Assembly (NCBI RefSeq): GCF_041146795.1
Contig: NC_135174.1
Coordinates: 4,341,878-4,405,877 of the forward strand
DNA length: 64,000 nucleotides
Reading direction: 5' to 3'
Source: Maylandia zebra
Taxonomy: Eukaryota > Chordata > Actinopteri > Cichliformes > Cichlidae
A program made the translations under genes and the position numbers. Positions 1 to 10,049 of this stretch are shown piece by piece (positions within the stretch are counted from its first letter, which is position 1; each line of letters begins with the position of its first letter). A model generated the notes under the pieces. It was not told where the DNA came from, searched no databases, and saw only the letters and a list, made by a program, of their open reading frames with translations.

Positions 1-298
1 CCCTGACGTTCTGGTACTCGGTCTTAAAAGTCATACGGTATCATACCAGATGCTTACTATGGATGTCATTACATTGGCCTCCAGTAACACTGTGAGGGAG
101 CTGGGAGTCATTTTTGACCAGGACATGTCCTTCAATGCACATATTAAACAAATATGTAAGACTGCTTTCCTCCATTTGCACAATATCCTGTCTCAGAGTG
201 ACACTGAAAAACTAGTTCATGCATTTATTACTTCCAGACTGGAATTTCAATGGCTTTATTTCTCATTTGTTCCTGACTTGCCTTGGATTACAGCATGA
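1..298 (+). mobile_element. Maui/L2-like LINE ORF2 fragment (C-terminal part of RT ORF)
   Basis: The plus strand encodes ELGVIFDQDMSFNAHIKQIC and then a region ending LVHAFITSRLEF, typical of the segment after the reverse transcriptase core in fish L2/Maui LINEs. It is truncated on both sides and lacks the residues usually found between LHNI and LSQSD, so it is a dead copy. It lies beyond the last visible eme1 exon, presumably in an intron. The related fragment near 2240-2480 has the opposite orientation. Confidence 0.75.
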
Positions 299-549
299 TG
301 TCTGGCTTTTTAGGATCTTTTGGTCTACTCCACTTTGTCATGCAGTTTCCATTTAAGTGATTTCTTAGGGGTAGCAATCACTTTTTCCACACATGGCCAT
401 GTACGTTCATTTTTCACACATTATCCACTATTATATTTAAGGGATATATTGATTCAGTGCGTGGGAATTGTTTAATTAATACAAAAGCTCTTTAATTTTA
501 TATTTTTCTATATAATTATAAATTGTCCTGTGTCAACCACCTAACCTAC

Positions 550-3500
550 CTCCTCTACGTCAACTCGCGACACCTCAGGCAGTACACCAGCTCCACCATT
601 CTTCTTTCTCCTCTTGGCTTTACTTCCCCCCGTCTCCTCCCCTGCAACAGCCTCTCGAAAATGCTTCTGTTTTTGTGATTTCTGTGATCTTGGGAAAAAA
701 CATTTTTGGTCATTTTAGACATTAATGCTCAGGACCTTCATTGATGCATTTACTCTCTTCACACCTATTCCTCACAGCATTTCCACCAGAGGTTTTCCAG
801 ATTACACAGTGATGCTTGCCATATTTTCAGACAGCCATGTGTTTCCGCAGTTATGCAGTTTCTGAGTGCTTGCCTTGTTGTTTTTAAACACTTTATGAAG
901 CACTTTACTCTATACTATTATGCAAGTTACACAAAGAGACACCTTTGTAGGACCATAAAACCGGTGTAATGGACAGACCATTCTCTGCGTTTTAGCTCGG
1001 TTGTCGCAAAGATACAGAAAATCTTTACCACCTCATTGCATATATTGATTGTACATTTAAGTTCCTTATTGTATCATTTTTAGATTTTGATTAATTGGGG
1101 GTACTCGTTTATTTGTATTTTGTATTTAATTGGTAATTGTAATACATTAATTTCCCAATTTTGGTAAATATTTATCATTTTAATTTCAGTATCTTTCAGT
1201 TTTTTATTCAGTTCCAGATGTTACTTTAGTGTTTACATACAGCTTTCCTGCTCTAATTGAGCACTCAAAGTGCTTCTTGCCACCAGCCACATTCATATTC
1301 ACACACATATTCATACAGCTTACTGACAGACCCACACAGTCACAGTTCATTGCTCTGGGGTGAGCATGTAGCTCAAGGACACTTGGGCATGTGGAATCAA
1401 TCTCCTGACCTTCTGCCTCCTGAGAAACAGATACCACCACAAGTGTTGATGTAGTCAAAGTCATAGGGCTTTTAAATTATTCAACTTAAAAAATGAGCCT
1501 TTTTTTCCTTTTGGGGGGGGGGGGTTCCCAACTTTAAAAAGGATCATGATACTTTTGAAAAATACATTAAAGAAGATAGGTTTCAAAAAAATATTCTTTT
1601 GCATTTTACATCAAATGGGTTTTAATAAGAGCTTTCATGACTGGGTGGTGTTGTTTCTGGCAGTGATCATTAAAAAAAGTTTTTTTCATAGTGAGAAAGA
1701 AAAGTAATAAAGCCTGAGAGATTATCTATTTGGTGATATATTCAATTTAACAACAGTCGCCTCAAAGCACTTTATATTGTAAGGCAAAGACGCAAATACA
1801 AGACAAAAACACAAAGAAATACAGAGAAATCCCAACAATCATATGATCCCCTATGAGCAGGCACTTTGGTGACAGTGGGAAGGAAAACCTCATCATCATG
1901 GGACTGCCCCAGCAGCCTAGGCTTATTGCAGTGTAACTAAGGGAGGATTCAGGGTGACCTGATCCAGCCCTAAATATATGCTTTATCAAAAAGGAAAGTT
2001 TGAAGCCTAATATTAAACGTAGAGAGAGGCTGTCTGTCTCCTGAATCTAAATTGGAAGCTGGTCTCACAGAAGAGGGGCCTGAAAGCTGAAGGCTCTGCC
2101 TCCCATTCTACTTTCTTACTTTTTACTTAAATTTTCTGGGAATCATAAGTAAGCCTCCAGTCTAATATCGTCTGAAATATACTCTCTTTCCCAGTCATTT
2201 TGGATCAACTGAAAGCTTTTCAGGGAGTTTTTTAGGACACCCTGATAACAACAAATTACAGTAGTCCATCCTAGAAGTAATAAATGCATGAACTAGTTTT
2301 TTAGTGTCACTTTAAAATAAGGTGTTTCTAATTTTAGAGATATTGCGAATGGAAGAAAGTCAAACATATTTTTTTAATACGTGCATTGAAGGACATATCC
2401 TGGTGAAAACCGATTCCAAGATTCCTCACAGAGTTACTGGAGGTCAAAGTAATGCCATCCCATAGTAAGCACCTGGTTAGAGACCATATTTTTGAGATTT
2501 TTGGTGGCCGAGTACATTAACCTCAGCTGAATTTAGAAGCAAAACATTTTAGGTCATCAAGGTCCTTATGTCATGAAGACATTCCTGCAGTTTATCTAAC
2601 TGGTTTGTTTTACCTGGTTTCATAGATAGATAAAGTCAGCTGCACAGGAGTGAAAATGTACTTTCTAATTACACTGCCCAACTTGTAATGTAAACAGAAT
2701 TGGTCCTACCACGGAACCCTGTGGAACTTCATAATTAAATTAATTAAAATCCAATGGATCCTGAGCCAGATGAACAACTTTCCCATTAATAGAGGGGCTA
2801 AATACAACGATAGCACATACTATAGAGCAACAATAACCAAATTATCCTTTAAAATGTTCTACAGCTCAACCTACAAATCCTTACCTGAAGTATTTCTCAA
2901 GCTCAATAATTGCTAGGCTAAGGGTCTTGCCAAGGTGACGCCTCTGCTGCTCCTGGACCCAGGATGTCAATGTGGACCCACAGTCTGATCTGCCATGCCT
3001 CTCATTCTGGATTAGACAGGGAGGTAGATATTAGGAAAAAAAATTAACTCTATTGATATGCAATTAGAACTCTTTCAAATTAATTATACTATGCAACTAA
3101 TGACAAGAATGAAAATTATGTAAACGTTTACCTTTATTTCTTACATGTAATAACATATTTTCTTGTTTGCCATGTCCTGCACAAGCAATTTTCTGCGTCA
3201 GTTTTTTGCCACGCTCACAATTACAATATATTCAATACACACAATTTATGATTGTGTGTATTGAATATTGAAAGCCTCATACCTGTTATTTCTCTGTGCC
3301 TTGAAGCTCCAGTGTTGTACATGTTATTTAAAAAACATAAATAAGACAACACCTTTCATCTCAGTGTCTTTCTGCAACAAAAATCATTCTATACCACCAA
3401 GAATATATGAATCCACTACTGAAAACAGTTGGCTACAAATACATAATTTACCCTAGTCTTAGTAAGGTTTGTTGAAAACTACTGCTAAAACTACCTGTTT

Positions 3501-5594
3501 CAGAAAATATTTGTAATTTTTTTAAACATATTTACATTTTATGGGGAATTCGTTAGCTTGGAGTTGACCATTTGTACATGTTTAGCATAATCTAATTTTC
3601 TTGGTTGATGTACAAAACGTGGATGTCATCAATGTTTAAGCTCACACTAGCTGTACATATAAGCAGCACTGCAGGTGCCACTGGTTTTCTAAGGGTAGAA
3701 ATTAGCAATAGCTATAAAGCTACTAATCGGAAGGTTGGTGGGTCAATCTCTGGCTGTTCAAGTCTCCATGCCAAATATCCTTGGGCAAGATAGTAACCCA
3801 AAGTTCCAATGCAGCCATTGGAGTATGAATGTGTGTGAATGTTAGAAAGCACTGCGATAGAACAAGCAGAGAAAAAAGTTAAATAGTGCTTACATGAATG
3901 GTTGTAGGTCAAGGGAAGTATGTTACTCACCCTCTTAAATAAGTAAAGAATAAATAAATATTTTTCTCAAAATATTTTCACACTCATCCTCGTATTTTTA
4001 TTGTTCTATGGTTACTGTTGTCTCACAGAGAATTTTTATGGTTTGAACCATCTGATCTTTTTTTTTTTTTTTAATGGACCGATGGAAGTTTTTATCATTT
4101 GTGTGGTTTTTTTACCCTAATGGCCAAAATACATAACTCCTTTAACATTACCTAATGTCATTTTCTAATTGGCACTTGCCTTTTGCTTTCTCCGTTTTCC
4201 TCCTGTTGTTCCTAAACTCGCCTAGTTTCTGATCAGATGCAGTTATGCTTCATCTAGACTTCTTCTAAACAGTAGAAGAAGTCAGAAGTCAGTAGAAGAA
4301 GCAGTGGTTCTGCTCTGTTGATCCTTCAAGCATACCATCAGCACCCACAACAAACCTGAACGTAGTTGTGGATCAAAGTAATGAAGTCCTCCACTGTCAT
4401 CTGTATCACAACATTGGCCTCTGGTACAGATGCTCCTTCATCTCCCTGAAACATGGCAAAGATAATAAAACGTGTTACTGCTAAATAAGCACTCATGAAA
4501 CCACTTCTCATTCATTTATGGCAATTACGGCAAATTTGACAAGTTCACATTCATGCTTCACTTTGAGTAAAGTGAGGTAAAGAGAAAAATATTGCATGTG
4601 TCTTATCACCTGCGCACAGGGAGCTCTTCTCATCCAGCTCACACTGCGTGGGAGGGATTGTTTCTTGATGGCGCAGCTACAACCCAGAGCCTGTAACGAG
4701 GCCAGCAAAGTGCCGCCTCCTTCCAGCTGTAGGAGAGCTGCACACACAAACACACTCAGCACAATTACAGCCACAATTAGCACATTTAATGACTTCAATA
4801 ATACTGCAGATGAAAGACTGTCTGCATGTGCAGTTTAAAATAAAATTTGTAATGATCTGCATTTATCTACATTGCCAAGTATAATTTAATGTTTTCTTTT
4901 TACCTGGATCCACCACCACCACCATATGCTTGATACATTCCTCTGGCCTCAGGGCCCTAGCTGCCTCTGCCAGAGCTTTCCTCTCCATTTTCTGTCTCTC
5001 TCGTTCCTCCCTGAGCACATCCTTGTCTGGCTGCTGTCTCTTCTTAGCCTCCCTCTTACTCAGAGCCACTTCCCTGGAGGCCTGGATCTCCTCAACCGTT
5101 CGCTTGCCAAGTTTCCTCTTGGAAGGAGAAGTGTCTGTGTTCCTTGCTCCGTTCAGAGGAAGCTCCTGTCCACAGCTCATTTTTCTCACCTGATGTGAGC
5201 CGAGCGGGCACTCTGACTCTGAAAAGCCATTCTGGCCAGAAAACTGTGAGCTGGTCAGACAGAGCGGCAAACAGTGCTCAGCATCGTTCTCGTTAGTCAC
5301 GATGGTGGAGGCGCTAATCACATTGTCTCGCCTTGCCTTGATTCTTTGTGCCAAAGGAACATAAGGTGCATCATCATCATCGGAACTGCTGCTGATTATC
5401 ATTACATTAGCTATTCCCATGCACACGCCACCACTCCCCCTCCCTGGGGAGGAGACAGCTGCTGCTGCAGCATCAGAACCATCAAAGTCGACCAAGTCTG
5501 GTTTCTCTGCACGTCTGTGGGAGGCTGGCTGGAGGAAGTCAAACACAGGCAGCTCCTCATCTGGGTCACTGGTGCAGTCACTTTGGCTGCCCAT
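550..5594 (-). CDS. eme1: eme1, crossover-junction endonuclease EME1 subunit (5' part, C-terminus beyond left edge)
   Basis: EME1 is the non-catalytic ERCC4-fold partner of MUS81; the nuclear complex cuts branched DNA such as 3' flaps, forks and nicked Holliday junctions. Five coding exons join in phase: 5594-4904, 4737-4610, 4445-4356, 3006-2885 and 688-550 (1170 nt, 390 codons). Each has AG before and GT after. The first exon is low complexity and charged, with the conserved PLAQR motif after an acidic Ser/Asp run, and ends in RPEECIKHMVVVVDP, the start of the ERCC4-like region. The second continues LLQLEGGGTLLASLQALGC. The fourth ends LGKTLSLAIIELEKYFR, and the fifth carries a Lys/Arg-rich stretch and then VSRVDVEE. 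About 180 C-terminal residues (end of nuclease fold, HhH) are missing because the window ends. The start at 5594 (MGSQSDC) is inferred; the frame stays open to 5678. LINE fragments lie in the introns. Divergent from mrpl27. Confidence 0.93.
1239..1460 (-). repeat. degraded tRNA-derived SINE-like copy
   Basis: On the minus strand this shows the layout of the SINE seen better at 22880-23150: a GTAGTTCAG-less, decayed head, then the motif antisense to TTGGGCA and GAGCTACATGC, then a tail ending GCACTTTGAGTGCTC. It is strongly diverged, and its assignment to the same family is tentative. It lies in an eme1 intron. Confidence 0.4.
1740..2790 (-). mobile_element. Maui/L2-like LINE fragment (RT region and 3' end)
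   Basis: Read on the minus strand, the block contains a decayed VPQGS box (near 2720), a corrupted YADD box (near 2640), then a stretch matching ITLASSNTVRELGVIFDQDM of the fragment at 1-298 (around 2345-2470), and then the 3' part down to about 1740. Many stops and frameshifts make it non-functional. The 3' segment (1740-2150) is shared with the copy at 49880-50600. It lies in the eme1 intron between the exons at 550-688 and 2885-3006. Confidence 0.75.
3224..3270. repeat. imperfect palindrome (hairpin) about 20 bp per arm
   Basis: The left arm, 3224-3245, starts CAATATATTCAATACACA. The right arm, 3251-3270, is its reverse complement except for a short indel (ATTGTGTGTATTGAATATTG). Only a few bases separate the arms. 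It lies in an eme1 intron, and no function is evident. Confidence 0.7.
3707..3905 (+). repeat. tRNA-derived SINE, 5'-damaged copy
   Basis: The copy contains CGGAAGGTTGGTGGGTCAAT (tRNA anticodon-arm to B-box region), then the fish SINE body with TATCCTTGGGCAAGATA and a GTATGAATGTGTGTGAATG stretch. This is the same family as the reverse copy at 22880-23150. The head with the A box is missing or decayed. It lies in an eme1 intron. Confidence 0.65.
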
Positions 5595-5599
5595 GATCA

Positions 5600-6620
5600 C
5601 ATGTCCACGGAGGTTACTGTACATATTGTGTGACACAAGAACAACAAGAGCATCATCACTCAACAAGATTTGAAACAAAAGTCTTTATGCTTCTTAAATA
5701 ATTAACAAATTATTAGGTAAACCTGAAAATCAAAACCTAAAGCAACAGGTAAAGGCGTTTTCGTAAATTCGACTTGAACACAGTCCAACCAGCAAGCCTT
5801 ATTTCAGTGAAATTCTTATTTGAATAAACAGTGCGCAGTGCTTGTTACCGCCCACCGTAGTGTTTTCTGCAGTTAGAAGATAAGCAAGGCCAATTATAGG
5901 AGTCGCTTGGTGTAACGTTATTGACTTCTCTCACTTAATTGAATATCCAACTTACAGCTACGCTGTGTCTAACCACACAGGACCTGGCGATAAAGAAATT
6001 ACTTTTTAAATTGAGTTTGGCACGACATTAATGTTCTTTTAGAAACGATCAGGAAGGACAACCCGAGCACATTTTACCCGACTGCAGGCATCAGCTGAAG
6101 GTTAGCAGACTAGCTTAACGCGTCACTTACTGCGGTTCGCTTAACTCTTTGAAATTACAAGGCAGTAGTAATTAAGTAGTTAATAAAGAAGCAGCATAGA
6201 TAAGAAAAAAAATTAACTACTCGCTCTAACTTCAAACTACAGCGAGAAATTATTTATTTATTTACCCGAACACAGAGAACTGCGAGACTTGTTTGATTTC
6301 CCCGGGTAATGATGCATTCAGGGGTTCCCCGAGGACGAGGATTTTCTGAAACTTCCGTGGACACTGAGGCCGGGTCTTGTGGCCACATTAAGAAAAGAAA
6401 AACTTTTTCAAATAATGTTTCTAAACTCAAAGTATCGACCTTAATCCCAAAATAGAAACTAACCTTTTTTTAATGTGGCCCTAACAGTAGTAGAGATAGT
6501 AGTCGTGCGTGTAGAAGTAGAGGTTTGCAGACGGAAAGAACGTGACGGCGCGAGATTTAAACTACAAACAAAAGTGATTCTTAGTTTTTTTTTGGTTTTT
6601 GGACTACGTCAGGTCTGTGC
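5600..6620. promoter_or_regulatory. eme1 upstream region, probable 5'UTR/promoter
   Basis: Non-coding sequence 5' of eme1 on the minus strand. A G+C-rich, CpG-containing patch near 6290-6380 is the most promoter-like part. I could not identify a 5'UTR exon or its splice donor with certainty. Its role as promoter is inferred from position only. Confidence 0.35.
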
Positions 6621-6624
6621 AATA

Positions 6625-7140
6625 CTGCAAACGTCGGTATCGATCCGATATCAAATAAATATAGGGTCAGTATTGCCGGTACTGATACTTTTAACTTATA
6701 AAGGCAGCTTATGTAGGGAAGTGCAGTGTGTAATGATTTATGAGATGAATCGTCATCGACCACTAAATCACTCAGAAATTTAATTTCTACAATACTTAGT
6801 TAACACAACAAAACACAACACACGTGTATTTCAAAATTTGGGTTCTTTGAGACCTGTAATGTAAATAGGCGTGTTTATAAAGCACGTTGGGTCAGCTTCT
6901 GTTGTTTAAATGTGCTATATAAAATAGTTGTGACAGTCAATACAAAAGGGTGAGATATTTTTCATAGTCCATGTTTGAGGTGTATTTTTTTCATTTCCTA
7001 ATAAATAATAGATTTAACACAATTCAGTGGGCTATTTGCTGAACTTGGAGGACAGAAACAAAGTATTGATCCTATTGCAATAGTGCTGATCTAATGCCAA
7101 TACCAATTTTGGTATCGATAACTGGATCGATACGCCCTCC
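6625..7140. mobile_element. non-autonomous TIR element (DNA transposon-like)
   Basis: The ends are imperfect inverted repeats. The left has GGTATCGATCCGATATCAAA (about 6634-6653), and the right, read in reverse complement, has GTATCGATCCAGTTATCGATACC (about 7110-7132, shown only in part). The interior has no coding potential but includes a TAAATGTGCTATATAAA stretch common in fish repeats. I did not find a clean target-site duplication, so the superfamily and exact ends are uncertain. Confidence 0.5.
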
Positions 7141-7149
7141 TGATTTGGA

Positions 7150-9795
7150 TCAGAGATTTTTGCGCTTGGCATAAGCTGGTGTGTGGCTGGACTAGAATGA
7201 CATTTCAGGTAGAGGATGAGGACGACATGGATTAGGGAGAGTTGATGCCGGTTGGTGAAAAGGAGTCACAAAGAGAGAAACAGAAGAGTGGATGGAAATT
7301 TATTAGGAACACAGAGCAGCAAACAAAAATTTAGAGGAAATAGTTCAGACGAAGGTAGTGTGGTCTGGAAAGAGATTATAAGAGAAGAGTTTAAAATAGT
7401 CCTAAAATTCAGCAAGGAGGATGGGGGGTGCAGTTGAGCCCAATAATTTTTTTGCACGAACTGAAAAAGAGGTTAGGAGAGGTCACACTATCTAAAATCC
7501 TTATAGATGGAAGTCTTTTAATAGCAGTTGTGTCTGTATCTTTTTGTTTTAATATCCCAACATTTCAGGCCACTTACATCAGAAATAAAACATAATGATC
7601 AAAAAGGAGCAGTAACTGAAGAATTAAAGAAGAAGAAAAATCTGGTACGCCTAAATGATGGAAGTGGTACAAGAAGCAATGTCCTCGATGGTACGGAATA
7701 ACCAGTTGATCTCACATTAGTATCAGGTTCACTGGTATGTGTTTCTTCATGGCAGGTAGTTAAAGAAACAAGAGCAGGAAATGACAGAACTACAGAGGAG
7801 TGTGATACAGGCGGCGTACAAAAAGCGATGTTTTAGTTCTGCAGATTGGAAGACATTTAGACTTGTTAGTGACCAGCAGATGCAAAAAAAATTTTATGAA
7901 TGTTAATAATGATGATTTAAATTCTTCTGTCTGCAATGCTATTCAAGAAGCAGCAAACCAGAGTAGAAAGAAGATAAGAGCAAAAAGAAGATTGTACCCG
8001 AGGGAACAAAGGAATGTGATAAAGCAATTAAGAGCTGAAATAAAGCTTTTAAGATATTAAAAAGGAATCAGAATTCTCAGAATATTATTGAACATAAAAG
8101 GTCACAGGCTAATGTAAGAAGAACCATTAAAAATGACAAGGAAGCTGCAGCAGAGAATCATGAAGAGAAGGCAGGTGTGCTAGTAGAAACTTTTGCTAAA
8201 GTTCGTTTAAATAACAATAGTGACGACGGGAAAATAGGTAGAGGCATTACAGATCTAGAAAATGACACAAAGGATTTCTTGAATATACCGTTTGCAAAGA
8301 CAAAGGATCAGGTTTGTTATACAATGGTTTACATAAACCAGGAAGGAAACCAAAACCAGGAAACTACAGACCAATAACTTTAACATCTAATGTCTGCAAA
8401 ATAATGGAGAGAATGAAAAATGAAATACTATATAAATAAAGGATAAAGGATTTATGGCGAAATATCAGAGTGGTTTTAGAAGAGGGAGATGTGGATCCAG
8501 CATCCTTAAGCCACAGGTGTATTGGCAGTTTTCTTTTATATAGAAAAAGCATATGATGTGGAGAGAAGGTCTATTAACTAGTATAAATGGTCAGTTGTAC
8601 TTGTATTTTTCTGTCTTTTTAACAGACAGTCAAATATTACTATTAGTTAGGTATTAGATTACAGGTGTATAGCATATAATTCAGCAGGATAAAATCCGAA
8701 GAGAGCAGCTAACACTCAACTACTGGGCAAATCTACAGGGACATGAACAAGATCATCCAAGATTAGCTGGGAAATAGAGAAAAGAGGAATACAGAGCTTT
8801 GGCTGGATGGTGAGTAGGAAAGCAACTCAATTTAATCTGGATCAGGTCAGAAGAAAAAGGACGCGGTTTTTATTTTAAACTCACATACAATGCAGATTCA
8901 TCAAACACTTTACAGAGTTAGTTTGATGGGACTTATGGTTACTTTTGTGGGTACCAGCACAATATGGAATTAAAGGAAATTAAATCTCTGTTTCTACCAT
9001 CCATCCATTCGCTTCCGCTTATCCTTTTCAGGGTCGCGGGGGGCGCTGGAGCCTATCCCAGCTGTCATAGGGCGAGAGGCGGGGTACACCCTGGACAGGT
9101 CGCCAGTCTGTTGCAGGGCTAACACACAGGGACAGACAACCATTCGCACTCACATTTATACCTAGTGGTAATTTGGATTATCCAATTAACCTATCCCCAC
9201 AAGCTGCATGTCTTTTGGACGGTGGGAGGAAGCCGGAGTACCCAGAGGGAACCCACGCATGACAGATATAAACAGCATAATAAGAAAATGAAAAAGAGGT
9301 GGAAAAAGCAATGGGATGAAAAAAGAAAAGGAAGGTTGGTTTTACAAAATCCAAAGGAAAGTAGGAGAGAGGAGAAGCACAGGAAGGAACAGCATAGAGA
9401 AGATCACATCTTTGACTTGGGCATACAGGTTTAAACAGCACATTATTTTTAATAGGATAGCATTATACAGGAAAATATGACAGCAATAGAGAAGATGAGA
9501 CCATAGAGCGTGATTTAGTGCATTATCGGAAATATGAGGTTGAGAGAAGACAGCTAATCCAAAAATTTGGTTACATGAAAATGAAACTGGACTTTGTTGA
9601 TTTATTTCAAAAGAGCTCAAGAAGTGTCTCAGCAGGCCATATTGTGCTCTTTAACACACCATGGGTTTTTCTTTTTTTTGTTTTGTTTTTTTAGTAATTT
9701 CGGTCCACACTCCATACCAAATGGTGGCGGTAATGCACCGTCGTTGTTTGAAAACCGCCAACAGAAATAGCAGAAGGAAGAAGAATAAGTTGTTT
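7150..9795 (+). mobile_element. I-clade (Nimb-like) LINE, internally deleted and frameshifted
   Basis: The pieces appear in the order expected of one LINE. An ORF1-like stretch (7252-7437) has a basic head. An endonuclease-domain remnant (LVRLNDGSGTR, near 7640) follows. Next come a linker (7863-8340) and an RT piece with PGNYRPITLTSNVCKIMER (8355-8412) and a damaged FF.IEKAYD box (about 8530-8560). After that comes a stretch ending FGWMV (8690-8820), then an RNase H-like LWVPAQYGIKGN (8948-8983), and finally a tail with HRDLVHYRKYEVERRQLIQ-like text (9500-9570). The 3' end has GGTGGCGGTAATGCACCG and a GAAGAAGAA run near 9775. RNase H supports the I clade. The sequence at 8990-9258 is an unrelated inserted repeat. 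Function is lost through stops and deletions. Confidence 0.75.
8990..9258. repeat. ubiquitous teleost interspersed repeat inserted in the LINE
   Basis: This repeat, familiar across fish genomes, runs from CATCCATTCGCTTCCGCTTA through GGTACACCCTGGACAGGTCG to GGACGGTGGGAGGAAGCCGG. It interrupts the I-clade LINE just after its RNase H motif. Its class is not clear to me. A short fragment of the same repeat is at about 32765-32806. Confidence 0.7.
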
Positions 9796-9799
9796 TGTT

Positions 9800-10049
9800 T
9801 TTTTGTTTTTCCAACAAACCTTTATTCAACATATGTACAAACAAACAAAGGCATCTATTTGTCAACTGAAATCACGTATCTTAACTGCAATACAGGTTGG
9901 ACAGGTATACTTATATGTTCATTTAACAGAAGAAGAAGTAGTGCATTTTGGTCTCTATTTCGGACTTTTCTGTATTTCTTGAGGAACTTGAACGTGGCAA
10001 AGGTAAACGGATGTGACGCGGGTGAATGACGTAGGCAACATTGCTCAAG
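9800..10049 (+). promoter_or_regulatory. mrpl27 proximal promoter/5'UTR
   Basis: Between the LINE 3' end and the mrpl27 ATG are about 250 bp of unique-looking sequence. A TGACG motif occurs twice near 10013 and 10027 (one as TGACGTAG), compatible with CREB/ATF half sites. There is no clear TATA box. Promoter status is inferred from position. Confidence 0.4.

Noticed and set aside
4926-5673. Plus-strand ORFs opposite the first eme1 exon
   Set aside because: Shadow frames of eme1; no domain and no splice context.
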